A program made the translations under genes and the position numbers. 64,000 bases of DNA from Alcanivorax sp. (GTDB taxonomy: Bacteria > Pseudomonadota > Gammaproteobacteria > Pseudomonadales > Alcanivoracaceae). This document shows positions 27,141 through 36,317 of the stretch, in pieces; the stretch's first letter is position 1, and every line of letters starts with the position of its first letter. Below the pieces are notes generated by a model, which saw nothing but the letters and a program-made list of their open reading frames with translations, was not told the DNA's origin and did not search any database. The stretch lies in contig NZ_CP080267.1 of NCBI RefSeq assembly GCF_019431375.1, positions 2,046,001 through 2,110,000 of the forward strand, given 5' to 3'.

Positions 27141-28082
27141 TCAAAAACGGTAGCCATTATTCCCGGTTGGTGCAGGCGGCAACGGCAAAGGAGTCATGCC
27201 ATCCATGCCGTCATCACGGGCCGGTGGCGTTGGTGCCGGTGCGGCACAGCCATTGCTCTGCAGGAAGTTCACAATCCGTTGCTGCACGGCAGGGTCCCGG
27301 GTGCTCTCAATATGCCTGCCACGCAAACGCTGAAACTGCTTGGGCTCAGCGGCGGCGGCAAACAACCGCTTGCCGTGATCATAGGGAATAATCGGATCGT
27401 CTTCGCTGTGCATGACCAGCAGTGGGGTCGGCGCTACCCCGGCAATTCGGGATTCAGGATCCAGATCTGTGGCGGGCATGGTCGGCACCACCATCCAGCG
27501 TAGTGGCCACAGCAGCCAGCTTCCTTTCATCACGTCGTTGGTAATACCCCGGTAACTGGCAAAGGCAGCCTCCAGTACCACGCAATCTGCCGCACCCTGA
27601 TTCTCCTCATCGCCCAGCACGGTGGTCGCCATGGCACCACCCAGGCTCTGGCCAAACACCGTCAACGGGCCTTCGGCGCTCTTGGCATGGCGTAACCAGT
27701 CCAGCCCCAGCTGCACATCGTCAAATACCGCCGGCAGTGTCGGCTTGCCCTCGGACAGGCCATAACCTCGGTAGTCGAGCAGAAAGACGTTATAGCCCTG
27801 CTCCGGCAACCACTGCACACTGGCCAGATGGGTGCTGATGTTCTGGGCATTGCCGTGGAGAAAATACACGGTGCCTCGCACATGGCCATCCCCCGCGGCC
27901 GGCAACCACCAGCCATGCAGGCGCAGCCCACGCGGATGGATCAACACCACATCCTCGTAGCTGAGCCCCTGGTTTTCCGGGTTCTGCACCCAGGGTTCCA
28001 TGGGATAGAAGAACAGTTTGCTGCAGCCGGCCAGCGCCATGGCCAGGCCGGCCAGCAGGATCAGTCGAAGTACCATCGCCAT
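27141..28082 (-). CDS. Alpha/beta-hydrolase lipoprotein (BEM46/YfhR-like)
   Basis: 313 residues. Signal peptide with lipobox LAGC (cysteine near 20), so an anchored lipoprotein. Hydrolase fold: HGNAQN oxyanion region, nucleophile elbow GQSLGG, acid HSEDDPIIP, and histidine in RGRHIES. The last 35 residues are Pro-rich. The start region overlaps the 3' end of the upstream DUF4105 gene by 22 bases (or 16 if the second ATG, MVLRL, is used), with no clear ribosome site, so translation is probably coupled. Substrate unknown. Confidence 0.82.
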   Translation of the reverse strand: MAMVLRLILLAGLAMALAGCSKLFFYPMEPWVQNPENQGLSYEDVVLIHPRGLRLHGWWLPAAGDGHVRGTVYFLHGNAQNISTHLASVQWLPEQGYNVFLLDYRGYGLSEGKPTLPAVFDDVQLGLDWLRHAKSAEGPLTVFGQSLGGAMATTVLGDEENQGAADCVVLEAAFASYRGITNDVMKGSWLLWPLRWMVVPTMPATDLDPESRIAGVAPTPLLVMHSEDDPIIPYDHGKRLFAAAAEPKQFQRLRGRHIESTRDPAVQQRIVNFLQSNGCAAPAPTPPARDDGMDGMTPLPLPPAPTGNNGYRF

Positions 28083-29890
28083 TGCAGTTTGAACTCGTTA
28101 TCGCCATCCCCGCGCCAGCCTTCCCGGCTCAGCGATGCCCGCAGCCCATGCTGACGGGCAAAAGCCCAGTGCACGGCGAGCTCGGAGGTATGTCGATAGG
28201 TATCGTTGGTGAAGTAATGCCCCACACTGCCCAGTTGCCACTGCCAGCGTCCACGCTGGTAGAGCAGGCCCGCATCCAGCCCGGCCCCGGGGGTGAGGAA
28301 GGTATCAAAGTCGCTATTATTTTCCATTCGCAGGCTGGTTAACAGGTAGGGCTGCCAGTTGCCCAGGGCCCAGCTGCCACCCGCGCCGCCCTGAACGTAG
28401 CGCACCAGCCTGCGGCGACCGGCCCAGGCCCTCTCCAGGCCACCCTCCACATACCAGCTCAACGGCTTGCTGAAACGATTGCGGGGAGCCAGCGAGCGAA
28501 TGCTCACCACGTCCAATTCCTCCAGCTTGGGATCGCCGGACTCCGTGCTGCGCAGGGTCACTCCCAACCCTTCGATCTGGGCCCCGCGCAGGAAGCCGTA
28601 ACCGTTATCCAGCAGGTTGTGGTACGTCAAGCGATAGCTCAGCTCGCCGAAATCCTGGTTCGCCTCACGCTGGCCACCGGCCAGGGCCAGCATCTGGGTG
28701 CCATGGCCCGATTCCGGTGGCTCAGGATCCACCGTCTCCGGCACATCCACCTTCGGCAGGCGGTTCATCTCTGTCAGTAACGTGAACGAATCCTTTGCTG
28801 CTTCCGGGTCCCTGGCCCCTTTGCGATTGACCAGCCGCAAATAGCGGTAGGCGGTGGTCACCATCAGCGCCTGCTGCTGCGCAGCGGCCTGCTGAAACTC
28901 TTTCGATTCCAGCAGGCCGGGATCATCCGCAATACGGCGGGCCAGCTGCTGCTGGCCCGCCGTCATCTGGCGGCGCAGGTTATCCAGCTCCACGGCCTTG
29001 GAGGGGCGGTAGTGACGCTCGCGAATCAGATCCCGATCATCCAGGGCGCGGACCGTATTCACCGGCACTTCGGCAAACCTTAGTTCCGTGAGCAGCTGCG
29101 ACTCCGGGCGCGCCACCTCTACCAGCTCCAGCAGACGGAAGGAGCAGTTTTCATCAAAAAAGTAGTAATCGAAATTGATGTCCTTCAGTTCCCAAAGATG
29201 CTCGATCAGCCAGTCAATTTCCTGCTGGTCCAGCTCCAGGGTGTACTCCCACATGTCGCGATTTTCCATGTGGGAATATTCCTGAATTTTTTGCACATAA
29301 GGCACCAGGGCAAAGCGCCCGGGGTAGCCGCCGGCGAGCCCACGATAAATATAGAAAAAGGAATTATCAGCCTCGCTGGACACCGCCCCGAAATTCACCG
29401 CCCAGGACAACCACACCGCACTGTCTTCACCCTGATCCAGGCGCAGTAGCGTATGCCCAAACATTGACGATGGGCTGTTCAGATAGGCCGCAGGAAAAAC
29501 CAGTACTGCACGGTTGGCCTGCACCGCGGAGCGCCATTCAGAATAGTCCTCGCAATGGGCAAATGGCGCTTCGTCCTGCCAGTTGAAATGCTCGGCGAGA
29601 AAACGGTAGCGGGCGGGAAAACGACAGCGTTCGGGGGCTTTGGTCGGCTCAAGCGCCGCCACCGTTGCCCTCAGCTCGGCAAGCACATCATCCTTGCCAT
29701 TTTCGGCAAGAAAATAATTATCGTCGTCGATATAACTGCGCCCCCGGTCACGCAGGGTGGCGCCGGGGTTCACATGCATCAGTGCCTGCCATCGTGACGA
29801 AGCGGCAAGATCAACCAGGGAGGGGGGGAGGTTCGCGGCCAACGCCGGGGCAATCCAGCACAGCAGCACACAAAGCAGTCCAGTGCGCAT
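28061..29890 (-). CDS. DUF4105 family exported protein
   Basis: 609 residues with a signal peptide cleaved near residue 19 (APALAA). The central region (YLNSPSSMFGHTLLRLDQG..., SYAVNFGA-like WAVNFGAV, GLAGGYPGRFALVPYVQKIQEYSHMENRDMWEY, FDYYFFDENCSFRLLELVE) matches the DUF4105 family. The C-terminal 200 residues alternate polar and aromatic residues and end in an aromatic (WRWYFD), suggesting an outer-membrane beta barrel. FGHT...ENCS resembles NlpC/P60-like His/Cys catalytic spacing, but this is inference. Confidence 0.75.
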   Translation of the reverse strand: MRTGLLCVLLCWIAPALAANLPPSLVDLAASSRWQALMHVNPGATLRDRGRSYIDDDNYFLAENGKDDVLAELRATVAALEPTKAPERCRFPARYRFLAEHFNWQDEAPFAHCEDYSEWRSAVQANRAVLVFPAAYLNSPSSMFGHTLLRLDQGEDSAVWLSWAVNFGAVSSEADNSFFYIYRGLAGGYPGRFALVPYVQKIQEYSHMENRDMWEYTLELDQQEIDWLIEHLWELKDINFDYYFFDENCSFRLLELVEVARPESQLLTELRFAEVPVNTVRALDDRDLIRERHYRPSKAVELDNLRRQMTAGQQQLARRIADDPGLLESKEFQQAAAQQQALMVTTAYRYLRLVNRKGARDPEAAKDSFTLLTEMNRLPKVDVPETVDPEPPESGHGTQMLALAGGQREANQDFGELSYRLTYHNLLDNGYGFLRGAQIEGLGVTLRSTESGDPKLEELDVVSIRSLAPRNRFSKPLSWYVEGGLERAWAGRRRLVRYVQGGAGGSWALGNWQPYLLTSLRMENNSDFDTFLTPGAGLDAGLLYQRGRWQWQLGSVGHYFTNDTYRHTSELAVHWAFARQHGLRASLSREGWRGDGDNEFKLQWRWYFD

Positions 29891-29960
29891 CCGGTATTAT
29901 CCGTGATTCGGGCGGGGAAAATTCAGACCTGCATCTGCAGTTCCAGATCAGACAAACAAA

Positions 29961-29980
29961 GCCCCGCCGTTGGGCGGGGC
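29961..29980 (-). terminator. Terminator of the DUF3015 gene
   Basis: GCCCCGCC - GTTG - GGCGGGGC; on the minus strand the stem is followed by TTTGTTTG. It lies 24 bases past the gene's stop codon. Confidence 0.85.
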
Positions 29981-30003
29981 TCGTCAGTAAACGCGGTAAC
30001 CGT

Positions 30004-30486
30004 TTACGCCAGGTACTTGGACAGGCTCTCGTCCTGCTTCATTACCTCGGTGATGCTGGCCATTACTTCTTCGGCGGTTACATCCTGGTGCGGGAAGATA
30101 ACAGCGAAATTTTCGTGCATGGCAGCATTGAAGCGGGCACGATCACCTGCTTCGATACCCATGGATACAGACAGCGCAGTCAGGGCTTCTCCTTCACCGG
30201 TTGCCATGTCCTGAGCCACCTCTTCCATGACACCAGTCATGCCCAGCAGGCTCTGCCCGCTGTAAGTCAGGGAACCGTTGGTATCACAGCCGTTGGTACC
30301 AGTGGTCATACCGAAAGTAGCGTTGCCGGAGGTGCCGTTCACGATGGTCGCCAGCAGATGCATGGGCAAACCGGACTTGCCTTCGAACAGCATGTTACCC
30401 CAGCCACAACCGGGACCACCCGGTGCGACAGCCATGGCAGAAGTTGAAGCGCCGAGCAGAGTGGCAGCAATAAGCGTCTTTTTCAT
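30004..30486 (-). CDS. DUF3015 family exported protein
   Basis: 160 residues. Signal peptide ending AMA (about 19 residues) then VAPGGPGCGWGNMLFEGKSGLPMHLLA, the typical DUF3015 opening; TSGTxGC-like GTNGCDTNG follows. Start at MKKTLIA after GGAGG with a long spacer. Function unknown; many members are small periplasmic proteins. It stands alone with its own terminator. Confidence 0.8.
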   Translation of the reverse strand: MKKTLIAATLLGASTSAMAVAPGGPGCGWGNMLFEGKSGLPMHLLATIVNGTSGNATFGMTTGTNGCDTNGSLTYSGQSLLGMTGVMEEVAQDMATGEGEALTALSVSMGIEAGDRARFNAAMHENFAVIFPHQDVTAEEVMASITEVMKQDESLSKYLA

Positions 30487-30664
30487 TCTGAGATACCTCC
30501 AAGTTTTTATATATCGTCCCTGGGGATACTTCACAGCACCAGGCTGTACTTGGCAACCCTTTGGCAGCGATGCTGCTCAGTGCTCTCCCCGTCACCCGCA
30601 ATCAGGCAACTGACTTCATCATAAACAAGGCGAGAACCTTTGCAATACAATTGCAAAACCGCTG

Positions 30665-31102
30665 TCACGTGCCAAGAAGAAATGTGACGGGCCCATCATT
30701 GATCAGCTGTACCTGCATATCCGCACCAAAAACACCGCTACTGACCGGGATATTCTGCTTCTCAAGTTCCCGTAAATAGCATTCGTATAGCTGCTTTCCA
30801 TGCACCGGCGAGGCCGCCTTGCTGAAGCTGGGGCGACGCCCCTTGCGGGTATCTGCCGCCAGGGTGAACTGGGAAATGGCAAGAATTTCTCCATCAATAT
30901 CACGCACATCCAGATTCATCTTGTCATCGCTGTCGGCAAACACCCGGTAGCCCACCGTCCTTTCCGCCATCCGCGTGACCGTCGCCTCATCGTCGCCGGA
31001 TTCAATGCCAACCAGTAAAAGCAGGCCTTTGCCGATACGGCCGACGCAGTCGCCGGATACGGTCACCGAGGCTTCACTGACACGCTGCAACAACACTTTC
31101 AA
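30665..31102 (-). CDS. dtd: D-aminoacyl-tRNA deacylase
   Basis: 145 residues. Removes D-amino acids wrongly attached to tRNA. Family sequences: MKVLLQRVSEASVTV, SQFTLAADTRKGRRPSF (SQFTL motif) and, near the end, the NxGPVT-type motif seen as INDGPVTFLL (an Asp replaces the Gly of NxG). Overlaps the stop of prolyl iminopeptidase by four bases. Confidence 0.95.
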   Translation of the reverse strand: MKVLLQRVSEASVTVSGDCVGRIGKGLLLLVGIESGDDEATVTRMAERTVGYRVFADSDDKMNLDVRDIDGEILAISQFTLAADTRKGRRPSFSKAASPVHGKQLYECYLRELEKQNIPVSSGVFGADMQVQLINDGPVTFLLGT

Positions 31103-32020
31103 TCGTCAATCCTCTTTTCCAGTCTCTTCACCGCATCCACCAGCGCCCTGGCAATCAGCGGGTCGGAGGATGAATGACTGCCCCCCTCTACCCAGTGCAG
31201 CCGGCTGCCGGGCAGTACCTGGTGCAGGGCAAGGGCCTGATCTGCCGGGCAGACAAAATCCCGGGTGCCGTGAACAATTTCCACCGGCAGAGTCATGCCG
31301 GCACAGGCCTCCAGTAACGACATGGACAGGAAGCCGTCATGAAGAAAATAATGGGTTTCCTGCATGGCCATGCATAACTCGTCATCACTGGCTTCGCCGG
31401 GCGGCAATACTGACGTTAATGCCAGCACTGACTCCCAGTTACACCAGTTACGGGCATGGTAGCGAGCATGCTCTCCCTGCAGGCCGCGATGGTATCGCTG
31501 CAGCAAATCACCTTCACCGGGCGGCGCCTGTTCCTGAAATGCCGCCCACTGTTCAGGGAATAACCGAGCAGCCCCACCAGGGGTATAGAGCCAGTCCCGG
31601 TCCTGCTGTCGACAAAGGAAGATGCCCCGCAACACCATGCCGCCGACTCGCTGCGGGTACGTCGCCAGATAGGCCAGGGCCAGGGTGACACCCCAGGAGC
31701 CACCAAACACCCGCCACTGCTCTATCCCCATGGCCTCTCGCAGGCACTCAAGGTCGGCAACCAGATGCGCGGTGGTATTGTCCTGAATGGACGCGAAGGG
31801 ACGGCTTTGACCGCTACCTCGCTGATCGAAGAGAATAATGCGGAACCGCCGGGGATCGAAAAAACGGCGCATGAACGGCGAACAACCTCCACCGGGCCCG
31901 CCGTGCAGCACGACCACAGGCACACCCTCCGGGTTGCCGCTTTCTTCCACGTAAAGCTGGTGCCCCTGACCTACCGACACCAGAGACTGCCGATAACTGT
32001 CCGGCAAGGGAAATAATGCC

Positions 32021-32022
<2 letters not shown>
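31099..32022 (-). CDS. pip: Prolyl iminopeptidase
   Basis: 307 residues. Removes N-terminal proline from peptides; alpha/beta hydrolase of family S33. HGGPGGGCSPFMRRFFDP, DQRGSGQSRP, nucleophile elbow GGSWGVTLALAYL, acid in HGTRDFVCP and C-terminal histidine in VEGGSHSSSDP. I start at MALFPLPDSYRQ; a longer frame lacks family sequence. This ATG (32022-32020) overlaps the ATG of the divergent lipoprotein gene. Confidence 0.92.
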
Positions 32023-32679
<657 letters not shown>

Positions 32680-32682
32680 CTT

Positions 32683-34116
32683 TCAATCCTCATCGCCACC
32701 ACTCAACTGCCCTTCCATATCCAGTTCCTTGATCTTGCGGGTGAGGGTATTGCGTCCCCAGCCCAGCAGAGCAGCTGCGTCGCGTTTGCGGCCACCGGTG
32801 TGCTGCAGGGCCACTTCGATCATGGTGCGCTCAAAACCGGGGACTGCCTGCTCGAGGATGCTGCGCTCACCCTGTGACAGGGCCCGGTCGGCCCAGTTGC
32901 GCAGGGACTTGAGCCAATCGCCGGTCACATCAGCGCCCTTGGCGGCACCGGCCTCTTTCAGTTCCGGGGGCAGATCATCCACCAGCACTTCGCGACCGGA
33001 GGCCATTACCGTCAGCCAGCGACAGGTGTTTTCCAGCTGCCGTACGTTACCCGGCCAGCCCTGGGCGGCCAGGTATTTTTCCGTGTCCTTGTGCAGCACC
33101 TTGGGCTCCACACCCAGCTCATTGCCCGCCCGCTGAAGGAAGTAGTTGGCCAGCCGGGGAATATCTTCACGGCGCTCGGCCAGACGGGGAATATGAATAC
33201 GAATAACGTTAAGACGGTGAAACAGATCCTCACGAAAGTCACCATCCTTTACCAGCCGCTCCAGATCCTGGTGGGTAGCTGCAATAATCCGCACATCCAC
33301 ATGGATCGGCGTGGTTCCACCAACGCGATAGAACTCACTTTCCTGCAACACCCGCAGCAGTCGGGTCTGAGCCTCCAGTGGCATGTCACCGATTTCGTCG
33401 AGAAACAGGGTGCCGCCATTGGCCTGCTCGAAACGGCCGACGCGCTGGTTGTTGGCACCGGTAAAGGCACCCTTTTCATGGCCAAACAGTTCGGACTCGA
33501 TCAGGTCCTTGGGGATGGCCGCCATGTTCAGCGCCACAAAATTCTTTTCCCGGCGCATGGAATGACTATGCAGAGCCCGCGCCACCAGTTCCTTACCGGT
33601 GCCGGACTGGCCATTAATCAATACCGTGACGTTGGAATGACTGAGCCGCCCGATAGCACGAAACACCTCTTGCATGGCCGGCGCCTCACCGATAATTTCG
33701 GTCGTTTCTTCCTCCACCGCCTCAGGTTGCTCACCACGGGATTCTTCCCGATGCTTGATGGCACGGCGCACCAGTGCCACCGCCTCATCCACATCAAACG
33801 GCTTGGGCAAATATTCAAAAGCCCCGCCCTGATAGGATGCCACCGCCGAATCCAGGTCCGAGTGAGCCGTCATGATGATCACTGGCAAGTCCGGGTTCTT
33901 GCGCTGCAGAATCTTCAGCATGCGCAGCCCATCGGTGCCCGGCATACGCACATCACTGATCAGCACTTCAGGCTCCTGCCCCCCCTCTTCCAGGGTATTG
34001 AGGGCCTCATCGCCATCCTCGAAACAGGTCACCGCATAGCCTTCCTGGCCCAATGCCTTCTCCAGCACCCAGCGAATGGAACGGTCATCGTCGACTACCC
34101 ATACAGTTACGCTCAT
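32683..34116 (-). CDS. ntrC: Nitrogen regulation response regulator NtrC
   Basis: 477 residues. Activator of sigma-54 promoters under nitrogen limitation. Receiver domain with phospho-acceptor aspartate in LISDVRMPGTDG (near 54); AAA+ domain with P-loop GQSGTGKE, the sigma-54 contact loop GAFTGA, and FLDEIGDMP; Fis-type helix-turn-helix at the end (GGRKRDAAALLGWGRNTLTRKIKEL). Follows ntrB by 55 bases. Confidence 0.97.
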   Translation of the reverse strand: MSVTVWVVDDDRSIRWVLEKALGQEGYAVTCFEDGDEALNTLEEGGQEPEVLISDVRMPGTDGLRMLKILQRKNPDLPVIIMTAHSDLDSAVASYQGGAFEYLPKPFDVDEAVALVRRAIKHREESRGEQPEAVEEETTEIIGEAPAMQEVFRAIGRLSHSNVTVLINGQSGTGKELVARALHSHSMRREKNFVALNMAAIPKDLIESELFGHEKGAFTGANNQRVGRFEQANGGTLFLDEIGDMPLEAQTRLLRVLQESEFYRVGGTTPIHVDVRIIAATHQDLERLVKDGDFREDLFHRLNVIRIHIPRLAERREDIPRLANYFLQRAGNELGVEPKVLHKDTEKYLAAQGWPGNVRQLENTCRWLTVMASGREVLVDDLPPELKEAGAAKGADVTGDWLKSLRNWADRALSQGERSILEQAVPGFERTMIEVALQHTGGRKRDAAALLGWGRNTLTRKIKELDMEGQLSGGDED

Positions 34117-34171
34117 GACCGGCCTCTCTCTGGTGTTTCACTGTTAACGTTGCTCACGGCTGCGTAGGCAC

Positions 34172-35281
34172 TCATGGCTGTTCACTCTCCGTTACTTCCG
34201 GCTGCTCCATTGGCAGCAAAATACTGAAAACGGTCTTGCCCGGTGTGCTCTCGCACTCGATCAACCCCTGATGCTGACTGATAATGGACTGGGCAATGGA
34301 CAATCCCAGCCCGGTACCACTGGCCCGGCCACTGACCATGGGATAGAACAGGGTCTCCTGCACATCCGCTGCAATGCCCGGGCCGTTGTCGATAATATCC
34401 ACCCTCAGCACCAGACGGTGACGCTGGGAGCCAATGGTGAACTGGCGCAATACCCGGGTGCGCATGATGATGCGGGCATCCTCGGTATGTGACTCCAGCA
34501 AGGCCTGGGTAGCGTTGCGAATAATATTGAGCAACACCTGTATCATCTGATCCCGGTCGGCGATCACATCCGGCAGACTAATATCGTAATCCCGCCAGAT
34601 CGCCACCCCCTGAGGATGTTCCGCCAGCAGCAATTGACGAACATGCTCCAGGCACTCGTGGACATTTACCGCCTTGAATTCCGGCGGTTTTCGCGGACCC
34701 AACATGCGATCCGCCACTGTGCGAAGCCGGTCCGCCTCATCAATAATGACCTTGGTGTATTCGGTCAGATCCGGATCTGGCAACGCTCGTTCAAGCAACT
34801 GTGCCGCCCCCCGGATACCCCCCAGCGGGTTCTTGATCTCGTGTGCCACCCCGCGCACCAGCGCCCGGGTTGCCTGATGGGCATGGATCAGCGCCTCTTC
34901 CCGGGTGATACGTAACAGTCGATCCAGCGGCTGCATTTCCATCAAAAGACTCAGCGTCTGGCCGGGTTCGTTGATCGGGCTGACCGAATAATCCACGGTT
35001 ATTTCATAACCCGGGGCTACCGCCAGACGGGCCTCCCGACGTGTAAACGGGTGCTCATCCTGGATGCACTGGCGCAGGGCATCACGGGCTTCCTCGTCAT
35101 CAAAAAAATAGTCGGGAAGCGGCTGCCCCATTGCACGGCTGACACTGGTCGCCAGCAGCATCTCTGCCGCTGGATTCAGATAGCGGACCTGCAGATTGTG
35201 ATCAAGCATGACCACTGCAGTGCGCAGGTGATCGAGTAAACGTTTGTGCAAGGTGACACCACCCATCAACTGTTGGCCCAT
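34172..35281 (-). CDS. ntrB: Nitrogen regulation sensor kinase/phosphatase NtrB
   Basis: About 369 residues. Soluble kinase with an N-terminal PAS domain (HLRTAVVMLDHNLQVRYLNPAAEML), a dimerisation/phospho-acceptor helix with histidine in VAHEIKNPLGGIRGAA, and a GHKL ATPase domain (IDNGPGIA, GTGLGLSIA). Controls the phosphorylation of NtrC under PII input. I chose MGQQLMGGV at 35281; an ATG 15 bases further in is also possible, and neither has a strong ribosome site. A perfect NtrC-type dyad lies 120 bases upstream. Confidence 0.93.
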   Translation of the reverse strand: MGQQLMGGVTLHKRLLDHLRTAVVMLDHNLQVRYLNPAAEMLLATSVSRAMGQPLPDYFFDDEEARDALRQCIQDEHPFTRREARLAVAPGYEITVDYSVSPINEPGQTLSLLMEMQPLDRLLRITREEALIHAHQATRALVRGVAHEIKNPLGGIRGAAQLLERALPDPDLTEYTKVIIDEADRLRTVADRMLGPRKPPEFKAVNVHECLEHVRQLLLAEHPQGVAIWRDYDISLPDVIADRDQMIQVLLNIIRNATQALLESHTEDARIIMRTRVLRQFTIGSQRHRLVLRVDIIDNGPGIAADVQETLFYPMVSGRASGTGLGLSIAQSIISQHQGLIECESTPGKTVFSILLPMEQPEVTESEQP

Positions 35282-35400
35282 AACAGGGCATAAGCAATTA
35301 TCAGGCCACCTCTGCTGACGCCGTAGATGCACGGCTTCAGGTCGTCACAGCGGAGAATGCAGACCCATGATGATGAGTGTAGCGGGATTCAGGGAAAGGA

Positions 35401-35417
35401 TGCACCCTAATGGTGCA
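35401..35417. promoter_or_regulatory. NtrC-type binding site upstream of ntrB
   Basis: TGCACC-CTAAT-GGTGCA, a perfect 6-5-6 dyad identical to the NtrC consensus half-sites and extended to ATGCACC/GGTGCAT. It abuts the stop codon of the DUF4124 gene and lies between it and ntrB, a position suited to autoregulation as at the E. coli glnL promoter. Confidence 0.75.
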
Positions 35418-36164
35418 TTATCGAGGAGTCAGAACAGGGCGCTGCTGGGCGGGGCGAGCCGGCTTCCCCCGGCCCGCCTGGTCGCCCGCACCCGCGGGCT
35501 TGCCCGATGACGCCGTTTCCCCCGTCCCGGCGGAGTTACCACGTCTCGCAGGATCACCGATGGTATTCGGGGCCCTGTTACCCCCATTACCATTACCCGG
35601 ACGGTTCTGGAAATTCTGCACCGTGCTGCGATGCACATAGACCTGCACCGGCTCCGAGCTGATCAATACCTCATCATCCGGGCCCACCACCTTCACCACC
35701 AGGGAGTGAGTGCCCCGAATCACGGTATTCAGCTCCATACCAGCCTGCGCCTCCCCGTTATCGAACAGAACCAGACGATCCCCATCCTGAAGGGATGGCT
35801 TCAGATCCGCGACCACCGGCACCGGCTCCTGCGGATTACGAATGGTACTTTCCGGCTCAGGGCTGGTGATCACCAGAGAAACATACCCCTGAAACTGTTC
35901 TTTTTCCGCGGGCTGCGGGTCAACCCGCGGCAATTTGACCTGCTCCATAGGCACAGCATTGGGGGTACGCAGGTGCACCTCTTCAGAGGCACCACCATCC
36001 CCCGGGGGCTGATCACTGAAAATCACGTTGCCATTCTTATCGACAGATCGATATATTTTCGCGGAGCCGTTTGCCTTCTCCTCTTCAGCATCGACGCCTG
36101 TCTCTGCGTGAAGTCCGCCAGAACAGACAAGCAAACTGGCCAGCAGCATTCCTGTTTTCGTCAT
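35418..36164 (-). CDS. DUF4124 domain exported protein
   Basis: 248 residues. Signal peptide of about 20 residues (to HAET), then a DUF4124 segment (KIYRSVDKNGNVIFSDQPPG) near 35-60, a beta-sandwich-like middle (YVSLVITSPEPESTIRN...TVIRGTHSLVVKVV), and a low-complexity Gly/Pro/Ala/Asn/Arg C-terminus (about 190-248). Lies between glnA and ntrB, where such proteins are common in Pseudomonas relatives. Start at MTKTGMLLA after GGGAGG. Function unknown. Confidence 0.82.
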   Translation of the reverse strand: MTKTGMLLASLLVCSGGLHAETGVDAEEEKANGSAKIYRSVDKNGNVIFSDQPPGDGGASEEVHLRTPNAVPMEQVKLPRVDPQPAEKEQFQGYVSLVITSPEPESTIRNPQEPVPVVADLKPSLQDGDRLVLFDNGEAQAGMELNTVIRGTHSLVVKVVGPDDEVLISSEPVQVYVHRSTVQNFQNRPGNGNGGNRAPNTIGDPARRGNSAGTGETASSGKPAGAGDQAGRGKPARPAQQRPVLTPR

Positions 36165-36270
36165 TATCGCCTCCCATAGACCTTCCCTGATTCTCACCCG
36201 ACCACCGGGCGCAGGAAAGTGCCAAATGCACAAAATGGCGGTTACTTCAGAATAGCACAGACAAAAAAAA

Positions 36271-36289
36271 GCCCCCGACTGGCGGGGGC
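36271..36289 (-). terminator. Terminator of glnA
   Basis: GCCCCCG - ACTGG - CGGGGGC; on the minus strand followed by T8. It lies 29 bases past the glnA stop and separates glnA from the DUF4124-ntrBC genes. Confidence 0.92.
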
Positions 36290-36317
36290 CCTCTTTCTGC
36301 AACTTCCCAAAAGGGAA

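Noticed and set aside
34130..34175. Possible decayed heptad array (TGAACAG / CACTGTTAAC pieces) between ntrC and ntrB
   Set aside because: Only two units fit and the period is lost in between, so chance is a fair explanation.
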